Shown here: piece after piece, positions 48,344-60,371 of the stretch
Numbering within the stretch: the stretch's first letter is position 1
How the letters are laid out: each line of letters begins with the position of its first letter
NCBI GenBank assembly: GCA_039619475.1
Contig: CM077116.1
Span: 281,061,258 to 281,125,257, forward strand
Direction: 5' to 3'
Source of the DNA: Icerya purchasi
Taxonomy: Eukaryota; Arthropoda; Insecta; Hemiptera; Monophlebidae
DNA: 64,000 bases
Translations under genes and position numbers: made by a program
The notes under the pieces: model-generated
Databases searched by the model: none
What the model was told of the DNA's origin: nothing
The model's input: the letters and a program-made list of their open reading frames with translations, nothing else

Positions 48344-48945
48344 ATGTCTCGGACGCGATCGTTCCGCAGGAACCAACTGCAGCATGATAGTCCTGTTGAC
48401 GATATCAAACGGCACCTCCAGCAGCGGACGACCAAAGACAAAGCCTGGCTCGATGGGCTAGACCAGGTGTTCAAAGCTGTGACTGATTCAACCGGGAGAA
48501 CCCTACAGTCGACATCCGTAGAAGACCTAACACGTTCTACAGCTGTAGCGATCGCTAAGCTGGAAATGCTGGGGGGGGGGGCTGAAAGGAAAACCTAGAG
48601 AAGGTTACCGCAGAAGAAGATCGACACTATGTAGAGTTGGGCGCTAAAATACAAACGGTTCTTATAGAGCTGGAAGAAAAAACCCGAAAACGGTTATCGC
48701 CGATGGAACTGCTCAGCATAACCAACACTCAGGCATCTTGCATAGTATTCAAAAGACTACTTTCGCCAACTTACAGAAAAAGATACATCTTCTTAAAATT
48801 TGATAAGGAAAACTCGTATATGTAGCGGAAATTTCCGACGCAGCTATTTCTCCACTGCTCACATCGCAGGTTAACTCTGCCGCTACTGTATATTTCATCG
48901 GTGATGGTGTACCTGATGGAATGTACTACGGCCTATTTCGATTAT
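48344..48945 (+). pseudogene. Unidentified coding relic, copy A
   Basis: I do not recognise this gene. It starts MSRTRSFRRNQLQHDSPVDD, continues with a helical KRHLQQRTTKDKAWLDGLDQ and DLTRSTAVAIAKLEML, shifts frame at a G run (about 48569-48579), then reads EKVTAEEDRHYVELGAKIQ, and in yet another frame KKIHLLK and SAATVYFIGDGVPDGMYYG before a TGA near 48951. It is clearly less AT-rich than its surroundings. A related copy lies 2.1 kb downstream with matching VEDIKRYLQQR and QKKIHLL. A transposon gag, a captured viral gene or a host gene relic are all possible. Confidence 0.5.
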
Positions 48946-49140
48946 TACATTGACGAATACGTTTTACAATTATAATAATAATTACGATGACAGCGACAAC
49001 AATGACGACGACGATGTAAAAAATACGTGCATGCACATTCACATACATTTGCACCCACGCACACACTCACATACAGGCAAGCGCACAGGGGCATATTCAA
49101 GAGTACACACACACACACACGTATGCGCACACAAAACAGC
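48946..49140. repeat. ACG-rich then (CA)-rich simple sequence
   Basis: GACGACGACG near 49001 and CACACAC tracts to about 49120. The ORFs here on both strands reflect the simple sequence. Confidence 0.7.
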
Positions 49141-50269
49141 GTAGCACAGGTTGACAAGTTATATTAGCATGGATTGAATATAGATATAGCGGAGCATATC
49201 CCTGAAGCATACATACGAAAAAATAGCAGATTTGGTATGGGGTTGGAAAAGTTTAAAGGTGATGGCCAATAGTAACACATATTCTCCAAGTGTATACAAA
49301 CATAAGCAGATGGAACTAGTTAGGAAAGTATTGCATCGGCTAGGCAATCATAAATTACAAACACAAAAGCGTACGAAACAGCAATTATTAGCAGACGAAC
49401 ATGTATATAGATTCGTCATTAAGGCAAAACGATGAGTTATCACACTTCAGAGTGAAAATATACTTTAGCTAATGCAGACCTCTAACTGGATTTCTGCCAT
49501 TACACGAGGAAATTGAAGGATTAGCACGAGAGGGGCAGCAAAAATTAGATAGGCGGAGGACGCTTATAAGGTAAAACAATGGTTTGAAAAGTAAAATTAA
49601 CATAATTATTGATGGAAGATGGTGAAAATTGAGACGGTGTTACAACATAAAAAATGTCGAGAAATAGTGAATATTACCGAATAAAACGTATAAGAGGCGT
49701 CCAAATATAAGAAATGGAGTGACGTGGTACAAATTAGTGAAAAACAATGTGAAAGGTGCTAATACTTAAGAAACTGATGAAATATAGCGGGAAATTGACT
49801 GCAATTAGTGACAAATTGTTACTAGGCAAACATGTATATGGTTTCTATCTATGTGTGGATAGTGGAACTATTAGACTTCAGAGCGGCGAAGATTATTTGC
49901 ACAACAACGATAACACTTGCCAATTCACACAGTGGGTACTATGATATTTCAGCCCTGTTAGCCGATGTATTCGGTTACCTGGTTCCCGGCATTATTTTTT
50001 TCAACCCTAGAATATATCGGTTATCTCTACAGTTATTATTTATTCACCTACTTATTTTCTCCGAATTTATTTAACAGACTTGTAAGCTCTAATGCCATTT
50101 CTCAAAATTGTGTTGCGTCTGTTCTCACACATAATTTTTTCCTTAGAGATAAGTGATAATTTTTATTTGTAACGGCTGCCTATTTCATTTCGCACAAATT
50201 AATTACTTTACCATTGCAGTTATGGACTCCAACAGTAATTAAAATTTCCGAGGAAAACGTTTATTTCAT
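49141..50269. other. Spacer between the two unidentified relics
   Basis: An ORF at 49232-49435 reads LVRKVLHRLGNHKLQTQKRT and LLADEHVYRFVIKAKR. A similar phrase, LLGKHVYGF, appears near 49820, hinting at a second old duplication. No domain named. Confidence 0.3.
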
Positions 50270-51072
50270 GTCGGCGCAGCGGCGACTAAAGCTGAGATGA
50301 TGGATGACGCAGTGATGATTGCTAAACGGATGTGAAAAACGCTCGCCCCCGTCAGTCTAAAACGAATGGTTAGAGAGGCATCCTTACTGTACAGGGCAGC
50401 TATGTGACTGTGCTGGGCAGGTGCGTGGTCAATGTCTCGGACGTGCTCATTCCGTAGGACGCTCTTACCAAACGGCAGCATGATAATTATGTTGAAGATA
50501 TCAAGCGGTACCTCCAGCAGCGGATGATCGAGGACAAAGCTCGGCTCAATACGTTAGATCTGGCGTTCAAAGCTATGACCGATTCAACCGTTAAACCCAA
50601 TAATTAACTGGAGACCGTCGTGAAAAACCTAAAACGTTCTACAGTGGCGGCGTTCGTCAGGCTAGAGACGTGACTGGCGGATGAGTAGGGGTTGCCATGG
50701 AAGATAAAATAGAGAAGGTTGTTGAGAATGAAAATCAACATCGTAAAGAGTTGGAATGCTAAAATACACGCGGTTCTTGCGGGATTTGAAGAACAACTAC
50801 AAAAGAAGGTTATTGCTGATAAGGCTGCTCATTATACACAACACTCGGACGCCTTGCTCACTATTGAAAAGACTACTATCCCCGCCTTACAGAAAAAAAA
50901 AAAGATACATCTTCTTAATATTTGATAAGGATGGACATATACACTCAGCTGACGTTGAGATTAGCTCTGCCACTAATGTAAAATTGAATAATGGTTGTGT
51001 TGATGTATATGATAGTATGCTATCGCGTCTATCACAACATTCTTCGTCTTTAAGGCATGATCAAGCTGACTG
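50270..51072 (+). pseudogene. Unidentified coding relic, copy B
   Basis: Collinear with copy A from MSRTCSFRRTLL (50431). In alternating frames it carries VEDIKRYLQQRMIEDKARL, AFKAMTDSTV, NLKRSTVAAF, HAVLAGFEEQLQKKVIADKA, LLTIEKTTIPALQKK and FDKDGHIHSADVEISSATN. An extra upstream piece, VSLKRMVREASLLYRAA (about 50355-50405), looks coding too. Multiple frameshifts and stops. The shared frame pattern between copies implies an ancestral protein of about 200 residues or more. Function unknown. Confidence 0.5.
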
Positions 51073-51412
51073 AGGAATGCAGGGGGTGGTTGGAGGTGCC
51101 TCGGGATTCTGCAGGATAGAGGAAAGTGGCTAGGATATAACCGGACGGCTAGGAAATAGTTCAAAGTTAAAATTGACATATTAGTGGCGAGGTTAGGGTA
51201 GTTGAAGAGTGTAGGAGGTGATTGCGAGTAGTTGGGGATAGTTGTAGAGTGCGCTGGAGTATATGATTGAAACACCGTTCAGCATCTTTGTGTTATGGTT
51301 GGACTGGTTGAGGAATTTAGGGGGTGGCTGGAGTATCTAGGGGTTGCAGGGATAGGGGAAGTGGATGGAACATAACCGGCCCGTTAGAATAGTACAAACT
51401 TTGAATTGGTGA
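51065..51412. repeat. Two-unit tandem repeat, period ~237 bp
   Basis: CTGAGGAATGCAGGGGGTGG at 51070 and TTGAGGAATTTAGGGGGTGG at about 51308 start ~105-base matching segments, each including a CATAACCGG / TATAACCGG step. G-rich and non-coding. Confidence 0.7.
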
Positions 51413-51540
51413 AATAATACTAATAATGATAATAATACTAAGAATAATAATAAAAATAAAATTGCACCTTCAAAAAAATCGGCATGCAACCCGCACAATA
51501 GTTTGAGCGACTTGGTGGTATGGTCCTGACTGCATCTATC

Positions 51541-51575
51541 TCTCTTTCACACACACACAATTCCGTCCTGATGCT

Positions 51576-51652
<77 letters not shown>
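51541..51652. repeat. (TC)n / (CA)n compound microsatellite
   Basis: TCTCTC and CACACA runs, with a short unique spacer at 51562-51578. The overlapping ORFs on the reverse strand are artefacts of the repeat. Confidence 0.95.
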
Positions 51653-51655
<3 letters not shown>

Positions 51656-51867
51656 TTTCGACTATCTCTATCTCTCTCTAGCAATTTTGTCCTGAAATAG
51701 TCATACATTGCCATCAGAAGAGTATTCCGCTTACACGAAGGAAACAATACAGGTTTAGATTTGCGATATCAACAAAGCTAGTAGGTTAAATCACTGGAAA
51801 ACCAGTGGAAATAAAAGAAACAGTGAAAATACGTCTGCAGCATTCACTTGAAAAATAATAGCAATAA

Positions 51868-52885
51868 GGCCCGTGCCCATTGCAACGAGGAATGTGAAAT
51901 GTGAAATGCGGAATGTGAAATGTGTTTTTTTCGGCTGCTCATTGCAGCGAGTTCGCTGAGCGAGGAAAATAATGGTCTGCGATGCAATTATTGAATTTTT
52001 ATTCGATATTTGTTTACTATTTTCTTCAGTTCTTTGTTTTCATTTTAACATAAGTTTCTAGGGTAACGAAGTGTATACGATTTGCTTTTATTTTGTATGT
52101 AATAACTTTTTTTTAAAGTATAAAATAATGTATGCTATTTTGTATAATTAAGTGTTTACATGATTTTACTTAATAGCAACGTCTACAAGAAGAAAACAAT
52201 TATTAGAATTACACTTTACTGCAGAGTCCGTAGAGGAAATTGAAAATTGAGATTAATTATAGAAAAAAACCAAAAGAAGAAAATTTTGGATGCAAAAATA
52301 TTTACATGCTAGAAATGATTATGGACAATTTCATAGGTTAATTTCCGGAATTAACGGAGGAAGCATTCGTAAAATGTTTCCGGCTGTCTAAAGATCAGTG
52401 TTCAAAGAAATTCATGACTTCATAAAACGTGAAATTGTAAAAAAAATGCAATCTTTCATATTAACATTTTTGAAATTGTTATGTTCCGTATTATACAAAA
52501 ATTCATACTTCCTAATTATTTCAATCAATTTTTCCCCATTATATATAAATTAAATTAAATTAATAAATGAAGAAATATTTCAACAAATTAAAAACAAAAA
52601 GTATAATATACGTATACATAAATACAAAACAGCAAAGGAATGAAATATTAAAGACAACAATATCAACAAATATATGTATATGTAACAAACAACTGAAATG
52701 TGCGAAACGTGTAATGAAAAACTCGCTTAGCGATCCGAGCGAGGAATTATTTTTCCTCGCTGGCCTCTTTCGATTACTTCTCGCCGCAATGGGCAGTGTT
52801 ACATTTAAATGTATAGTAATCGATTTTCAGAAAACACATTACACATTTCACATTTCACATTCCTCGCTGCTATGGGCAACGGGCC
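51868..52885 (+). mobile_element. PIF/Harbinger-like element with TAA target duplication
   Basis: The ends GGCCCGTGCCCATTGCAACG and, inverted, GGCCCGTTGCCCATAGCAGC are terminal repeats, both followed by GAGGAATGTGAAATGTG. TAA lies on each side (51865-51867, 52886-52888), the 3-bp duplication typical of the superfamily. The paralogous copy 1 near 15887-15893 has a single TAA at the matching GCAATAAGCG and no element. A transposase remnant lies inside. Confidence 0.88.
52255..52440 (+). pseudogene. Harbinger transposase N-terminal remnant
   Basis: The plus strand reads, with stops, RKKPKEENFGCKNIYM, FPELTEEAFVKCFRLSKDQ. This resembles the N-terminal W-rich / 'FR(M/L)S...F' region of PIF/Harbinger nucleases. 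The DDE catalytic part is absent. Confidence 0.6.
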
Positions 52886-52894
52886 TAAGCGTTT

Positions 52895-53270
52895 TCATCT
52901 CAACACTTAATCGTGACAGTACATTGAAAGATTGTTTTTATGAGAAGCTACAAAACGCAGTAAATAGCGTATGGATCTTATGAATGTCTTATTACTTTGG
53001 AAATTTAAACAAAAATGGAGATCGTCTATTACCGTTTTATGTTAATAATGACTTATTTATAAAAAAGACTAGTTAAAAAATTGAAAGCTCTGCATGAAAG
53101 AACATGGCTTCACCGGTGTTTTAAACAAGCAAATATTACAGATTATGTGATGACAAAGTAGAAATACAGAGCAGACTGCTTAGTAACGTGCGTTGTGAAT
53201 GGAGTAGATGGATAAAAAGTTCACATATTGACATGTGGACTAATCAGACTGTCATTTTAAATGTTTCTCT
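52895..53270 (+). pseudogene. Non-LTR endonuclease relic, copy 2
   Basis: Reads DSTLKDCFYEKLQNAVNSV and, after frame changes, FYVNNDLFIKK and TWLHRCFKQANITDYVMTK, a pattern of RTE-type endonuclease blocks. It is the counterpart of 15895-16200 without the mariner. Confidence 0.45.
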
Positions 53271-55094
53271 CATCGTCGGCCATATAAAGAGCTTTTACTA
53301 GTAGACTGACTTACCGCAGCGCAAATAATCCAAATAAACCAAATATTACTTTTAAAAATTCTGAAAGTACTACACAAAAAACTGTTCAAAAACTAAATTA
53401 AGCAGATGGCACCGCTTATATAGACCAACGGTTTTTATTGAGGAACAAAATAAATAATGGCAAAACAATTCTTGAAAACAGAAATGTAAACCAAAAAGTC
53501 AGAAATAGAATTCCCTCGTAAAAATAAAGGCGAAATATTCAACTTATATGGAATACTAACAAAACCAGCAAGAACAAGTGAATCGCATACAAAACCATAA
53601 AAATACAAGTTCGAAAAAAATTAAGAGAAATTAAAAATCAATAGTGAGTAATCAAAAGCGAAGAAATTCAATCGTTGGGAGACAAAACCAATACATAGAA
53701 TTTTTTTAATGTGATTAATACAATATGCGAATCGGTGTAAAACCGCAATTAAATGACCTCGTGGACATTGTTGATAAACAAAGAAGATGCCCGACAAAGA
53801 TGCAAAAAGTATCACACACAATCGCTCAAGTATATAGCATGATGTATTCGAAATAAAGTAAATCAACAATTCAACTCGACGTTCTGTGAAGAAATTTTGC
53901 GTGATGATTAAAAACTGTAAAAATAACAAGTCTCCTAACATGAAATCCCTGCTAACAAAGAAAAATTAGGAAACAACGAAATAGTAAAATCTTTGCACAA
54001 ATTAAATGAATGTTTAGCAAAGAAAAAATAACTTTAAGAGATTTCCGGAGTGTAATAATATTAATCAGTATCTACAAAAACAAACGAGACAAGGCTAGTT
54101 GTACCTACCGAAGCTACTACTACACTTAATACAACGACTTACTGAAATGAACATAGCTATCATAACTATGATTTAGGGATCACAGAGTCATGTGACACAA
54201 CTGCTGGGATCAAACAAAGCTGCATACTTATCCTGAAATTATTTCATTTTTACATTAGTATGATTCACATGGTATACAGAAAGTGTATTTCCGATATCAA
54301 CTTGAAAATCCATTTTTCGTTTAAAGGCGATAGAAGCACGTGTAAACAGCCATCGGATGCAGTATTAGAAAAGTTTCAATAATATACGTATTTTTCTAAT
54401 ACAATATTTCTGCCGATAATTAATGAATTTACTTAAAATTCGAAACGTACGCTGAAATATAGAGTGATCTGAGAGTTTTTTACTATTACTTTTCTTTTAC
54501 ATAACATTAATAAGAACGGTGGAAATTTTTTGTGTACAAAATTGAAAAATTGAAGAAAAAAAACGTTTAGCTGCGACAGGTTATTCAATATGTGTTTTTG
54601 ATTTTACCTCAAGAAGAGTAGAAAAATCGGCTAGACCATTTGATTCAACTGAATTCCAGGCGATCTTCCAAAGTTTATCAATATTTTCTTATAAAAATTT
54701 AACTGTATATTGAAAATAATATTTATTATTTATAGCAAATCTGTATTTCACAATGAAGTCTTGAAATGATTACAACTGTAAAAATGATAAATTATTTAAA
54801 AACAAATAAACGAGAAAAATCCAGCGCATAACCGAAAATACATTTTACGTTAATTGCGCGTTTTTTAAAATTCTGAAAATTTATTTTCCCAACAAATTTA
54901 ATGCATCGTGATCGGTGAAGGCCATATCAATTATATATTTTTCACAAAATTCCCGATATACCAGAAATACATAATATGCGCCTATTTAAACACCCACAGC
55001 CTCTAAACAAGCTGTTTTCATTTTTTTTTCAATTAAAACCTATTCCTTTATTTATATCAACACTAGAATGTAACTCTAAATTTAGATGCGATCA

Positions 55095-55099
<5 letters not shown>
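53271..55099. other. Paralogous intron-like segment, copy 2
   Basis: Collinear with 17299-19080 at moderate identity. No gene recognised. Confidence 0.5.
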
Positions 55100-55130
<31 letters not shown>

Positions 55131-55132
<2 letters not shown>

Positions 55133-55491
55133 AGGCCGTGTCCACGGGGGGGGGTTGGGGGTTACCCCCCCCATGAGAACTGAAATAGTTATTATAAATA
55201 CAAAAAAAAAAAAACGGACAAAAATCACAAATTTAAAATAAATATTGATGATTTTTTAGGGTGTTCTTACCTACCTTTAAAAGAAAAAAGAAAAAATATG
55301 CTCCATAGTTTTAGGTACTTCATTAATATTTTATGCACAAAATTTTTTATTACGAGTATAATTAATAACATGTAATTTATTAATATGTAAATCAAAATGA
55401 TGGAAATTATTAATAGTACGAATATTAGTAAAAAATATATTAGAAAATTTTCAACCCCCCCCCCCCCACCAAAATTCTGGGCACGGGCCTG
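55131..55491. mobile_element. hAT-like MITE inserted in a (TA)n tract
   Basis: The left end CAAGGCCGTGTCCACGGGGG and right end CCAAAATTCTGGGCACGGGC then CTG are inverted repeats with G and C runs inside (55147, 55455). Flanked by TATATATA and ATATACAT, consistent with an 8-bp duplication in the dinucleotide tract. 361 bp, no ORF. Confidence 0.7.
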
Positions 55492-55503
55492 ATATACATA
55501 TAT

Positions 55504-58500
55504 ATATACTAGCTAAACCCGGACACGCTTCGCTGTGGCTCAGATTGATATTAATGATTGGGAAAGTCGATAGAAGCATTGTTGTAAACATAGATTCAAT
55601 GAAAAAACACACCATTCAATTTAATACCATACTTTGTGTTGCTATGGCTATGCTGTGGAATGCAATCAAGTGAAATAAAATAATCTTTGTTATTATTATT
55701 ATTACACGTTTTGACTACAACATGCAACGTTGAGCGAGATGTAGATATTTTAATTCAGAAGTTACTAACAAATATCGGAATTATTATTTACAAAAATAGA
55801 AAATTGAAAACAAAATGAAATTAAATATCCGCACGGAAAGGAATATTAATATCGAAATTATATACAAAATAACAAAGTGAAATTAAATAACCGGCGGAAG
55901 TAATATAAAATAACCCAATAAAAAATAAAAATTGCCGTTATGTAAACGCAAATAATACTTCTATTGTAGGTACTATATACATAAACAATGCGCATGCATA
56001 TGAAAACAATCCTATTTATAAGAATGAGGCCAAGCAAATAATATAGATATAATTACATTCGTAGAAATCGTAAGGGGAACAATATAATCAAAAAATAGTG
56101 AAATGGAAATAAAAGGAAAGAAAGAAAAAATGTTTCCATGAAAATTTAGACTATAAATTGAACGACTTGCGAAATAATCAGGTTCCATTTGATGGAGCAT
56201 TAGTGTTGCTATCTGGTGCTTTTAGGTAAACGCTTCCAGAGATCAACAGCAGCTGATGAATTGCATGCTTGCATAATTAGATATTGCATACGAATACGTC
56301 TTCGCCGTTGATCTACTGCTTCTTGGCAATGTTGAGACGAACGTGCTGCTCTTCTATTCTCTCTTCTACCCATAAGACTTCAAGTTTTTCTGCTCACTGA
56401 TCTGTTAAATATAAAATTGCTCGCCTTTGAGAAGTTCTGACTCTAACATATTCATTATTGTCTGAACGTTCTTGTTACAGATGATTAATGAATTATACTA
56501 TGGATGGCGAGGACACAGATGATGATTAACTATATAAAAACGAAAGAAGTAAATTGAATACTCACCAGGCCCGTGCCCAGAATTTTGGCTAAAAACCGAA
56601 TATTGAGATGTATACATAAAATTCCGCATTTGAAGTTTAATTTATGTAGCATTCAGTTTGGTAGGGTAAGAAAGTTGATTTTTTAAAGAGAGCATTTTAA
56701 TATTATTAGTTTTTTTTTTTGTTGCTTGTCTGTTTGCCCATGTACGATAATGAATTTTTTCACTACTTTCTCTTCGAAGAGGGGCCCCTCATTCAAGATT
56801 AGTCCCTTCAGGCCCTGTAAATCCTAAATCCGCCACTGGTTTAAATGTGTTAAATGTAACATGACTTAAAAATATCACATAGCCTTAAAAGATGTTCAAT
56901 TTCAGTTTATAGCAGGATGTGTAAAGCAATAAAAATATCATAATGTTTATAACACCGCCATTGGAAATATAAACAAAATATGTAAAATATAATTCGAAGC
57001 TTTCAGAATGTACTGCAACATAAAAGTAGAGCAAAAAAGAATTGTAGAAATCTGATTTTTCGCTGATATTTGAATGTGTTATATTAAAACTCCTTATTAA
57101 AATAATATCATCATAAAGAGCGGGAAAACATAAAATGTCATTTAAGCTCTCTAATTGTAACATAACCTATTAAAAATGTAAAAAAAGGGCGAAAAAGTTG
57201 GTCTTTGGCCCAAATCGGAGTGGCCACTAGTTTTTTTTTTTTTTTTTTTGAAAAAGTAGTAGCACTATCGTAAAGAATGGGGAAAAAACATCAAAATCAT
57301 TCATTTAAAAAGCGGCACCTGAAATTAAGAGTGTGAAAAAATGATTTAAAACTTAAATAAAATTTTTAGGGGCCAATTTTGAGCTTATGAGATTTAAAAA
57401 ATATTTATTAATTTCTTACATGGAAACCCACCACTGTGAATTTTTTCAGAATTTGGAGATCGAAAGAAATTTTAATTTTCTTTTGTCAAAAATTGAAATG
57501 AAATAAACTTATTCTGAATTTTGGTCCATTTAATTCAAACAATTATTATTTCGCAGACATTTGGGGGGAAGGTTTGTACCCGGAAAATCCCCCTCAGATA
57601 CGGCCCTGATTCGAACGATTGAAATGAGCAAATTAAGTTAAAATAAGGATGAAAAAATAAAATTGCAATGTAAAAGAAATACGCCTATTTAAATTATTGG
57701 AGAATGTACGAAATGAAAACGACATCATGAAGTGAATGAAATTTAAAAATTCAATAAAAAAAATCGAAAAATCTGAAATTAAATGCTTTAGAAAGTAAAT
57801 GTTTCGGAGGGAAAAAGAATTAAATCGTTGATTAGAAATTTTAAATAAAAATAATAATACATTAAATTGATTTTCATTGGACTTAAAATATATAATATTT
57901 ATTTTACACATAAGTAAATAAAATAATTACATGTACTTACCAATCAGTAAAAAATATCTGGAAAATGTAAAATTGGTGTATGGTCCTTTCATGTATGTAA
58001 CTGAGCTGCTGCTGGTGCCATACCTATAGATATTGTAAAGTAAAATAAAAAATAGAAGAAATAATTATACATATCACTTAAATAATAATGTAAAAAGTAT
58101 AATTTGTTATTCCGTAGATGGTTCATAAAAATATTATATTAAAACCGTTTTTAAAAATAAAAATGTATGTTGTATGAAAGTAAATGTGAAGGAACTAAAT
58201 TTCATCGACATATGTTAAAAAGTTAAAATATAAATTTTAGACATGTATGCTGTGAGAAAAAGAAGTGAAAAACTATTATTTAATTTCTGTATATTATTGA
58301 TTGTCATTGCGTACATAAACAATTAGTAATGTATTAAAATTGTTACTGTACATATGTTGTAAAATTCGGTAATGTTTACTTGAGCATATATTTCAAGCGG
58401 ATAATTAGATTCTGATCGAAAAGTTTATTACCGAATACAAATAATATTGCATAAAATGTAAAATATAACAAATATAACAAACAATGTATGATAGTACTTA

Positions 58501-59105
58501 ATACTTACTGCAATAAATGTAAACGATGGATGATGCAATAATCAGACCGCGCGGTTGAAATTTTAAATGGCAACGCAAAAATGACAACACCTTCGGAAAA
58601 AAATGATGTGCACAGCGCAGATCACAATTTCAAATGCCATGCGGTTTAACATTCTCCAGCACTCTACACATCGAAATCACGAACAGTGTCATAAAAAACG
58701 TTTTTGTTTTTCTAACAGCTCGACGATGATGACCGGTTCCTTTCCAGGAAACTGCTGTTGCACACTTTCTCTCTCTCTCTCATCGATATATATTCTCCGT
58801 CACTCATCTCATCGCTGATTGTAGACTGTCGCCGCGTTTTTGATTTACACGCACTTATGCAATTACAGAGCTTCCCGCATATATAGCCACAATATGTTTT
58901 TCTGAAATTTCTCGCTATAACGCCGAAAGCAAATCATAGATCGCGCCCCTTACAAAAGCTTAAAATTTCCTGTTCCCGGGGAAACTTAGAGATAAAAAAA
59001 TTATACAACCCATCTTATATAGAAATGCAACGTTGTGTAAAAATTTCAAGTCAATCCGTCCACTACTTTTTGAGTTTTACGCTCACAAACCTACACCGTT
59101 TGATT
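55504..59105 (-). mobile_element. Helitron, non-autonomous or decayed, minus orientation
   Basis: Read on the minus strand, the 3' end is GCGAAGCGTGTCCGGGTTTA then GCTAG|T, i.e. the CTAG end of Helitrons next to an A/T target. The 5' end near 59105 is (TA)nAAAATCAAACG, with AAAAGTAGTGGACGGATTGA shortly after, the usual insect Helitron 5' pattern. Inside, about 56250-56470 minus carries an RRENRRAARSSQ-like basic stretch that could be the N-terminus of a Rep/helicase ORF. No Rep HUH or helicase motif is visible. A hAT-like element sits inside at 56566-56838. Confidence 0.55.
56566..56838. mobile_element. hAT-like element nested in the Helitron
   Basis: The left end CAGGCCCGTGCCCAGAATTT is identical to the inverted right end of the MITE at 55131-55491. 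The right part (56610-56838, ending AAATCCGCCACTG) matches the reverse complement of 37406-37660. No clear target duplication. Non-coding. Confidence 0.55.
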
Positions 59106-59114
59106 TTTATATAT

Positions 59115-59180
<66 letters not shown>

Positions 59181-59236
59181 TAGATAGATAGATATATATA
59201 TATATATAGATATAGATATATAGATAGATAGATTAC
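59106..59236. repeat. (TA)n / (GATA)n microsatellite
   Basis: A TA run with GATA/TAGA interruptions, at the Helitron 5' border. Confidence 0.9.
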
Positions 59237-59511
59237 TCGCACAAACAGTTGTTTAAAAAATGTTTTTTAGACCCTCCTTCATACACAAAAACATATAAAT
59301 GTATAATAAATAATTTGAATAAAATTCTTTTTGAACACAGTTGTATCCGAAAATTATTTATTATGAGTATTCATTGTGAAAGATTTAAGCATAAATGTAT
59401 ATTCAAAAATTTTCAGTTTCGATTTTCAAGATAATACAGTGCCTCTACCTTCAAAAGGTTAAAATTGTCACGCTCTTTCTTACTAATTAGAATTGAATTC
59501 ATTATACTGAC

Positions 59512-59763
59512 CAATACAAATTCTAGGGCCGTCTCCAAATGGTAGGTACGCAAATGTAGGTCTGGAAGTTTTATTTTCGTCCGAGAAATTAGCTGGATTA
59601 AATTCATCGGGCTTTGGATAATACTGCGGATCGTGATGAATTGCGTAAATTGGAATAATTACGCTGGTTCCCTTCTCAATCACAAAGACTGTATCCGGTA
59701 CACGATATGGTTTGCTACAGATTCGTAACAACACATTTGTCGGTGTATCCTTCCGTAGAGTTT
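59512..59763 (-). pseudogene. Orphan P450 exon 3 (ExxR to haem loop), open frame
   Basis: A duplicate of the exon at 19346-19597: same 252 nt and phase, with acceptor TTGATTAG and donor GTCAGT kept. It retains ETLR, the meander, and FGDGPRICI with the haem Cys. By hand I count seven residue changes and about 13 base changes, with no stop. No matching exon 4 is found below it (the position is taken by a mariner), and no exon 1 or 2 lies above it before the window ends. Either it belongs to a second gene whose other exons lie outside, or it is a duplicated orphan. I label it pseudogene for lack of partner exons. Confidence 0.75.
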
Positions 59764-60371
59764 CTAATCAAACAAACGTGTTTCGAGTTAATTATGGAAA
59801 AGTTTTAAAAATGCGAAATAAATAATCAATTAAGTTTTTTTTTGGATTTGCTAAAACTTTTATCATTATTACATTCTCATGATCACACTCAGTTAGTATA
59901 TTTAAGAGAGCGGGTTTTTTGTTTTTTTTTTCGTTATTATTTAAAATTAATAACCGAAATGTACAGTAAAATTGAAACATTTTTCTTCGGTGCATTTAAA
60001 ACCGAAGGGAAAAAATGAAAATAATCAACTGAGTTCAATATAAGAATAAACTATTAATAAATAACGAATAATAATTTTTATTCTTTTAAACTGAGAAAAA
60101 TTGCTTTAGATGCATTTTTAACTACTAAATTCATATGTGATAATACGAATATAGGTTAAAATATGAAATATCGTCAAGAAGCCCACTGATAATAAAGAAC
60201 ATTATGACGTACTTTTCACAAGAAAAAAAATTAAAGGAAATTATAAGAATATCTAAAACGCATACATCTGTCGGATAAGCTGGCGAGAATGATGAATTTT
60301 TTAAACATCTCTCAACAACCGTCCTAAAACATTTACTGGTTTTTTTGGGGGGGGAGGGTGCTTGTCAACAC

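Larger units (their letters stand above)
44155..60345. repeat. Paralogous segment, copy 2, heavily invaded
   Basis: Counterpart of 15258-20120, expanded from 4.9 to 16.2 kb by insertions at about 44430-51800, 51868-52885, 55131-55491 and 55504-59105. The part corresponding to the mariner in copy 1 holds non-mobile sequence (53145-53467). It contains an orphan P450 exon 3. Confidence 0.85.

Noticed and set aside
51438..51747. Two overlapping minus-strand ORFs rich in VCVC and RERE
   Set aside because: Translations of the (CA)n/(TC)n microsatellite.
57540..57612. One hAT-like end (CCCCCTCAGATACGGCCCTG)
   Set aside because: Only one end seen; no partner inverted repeat found within 1 kb, so no element is called.
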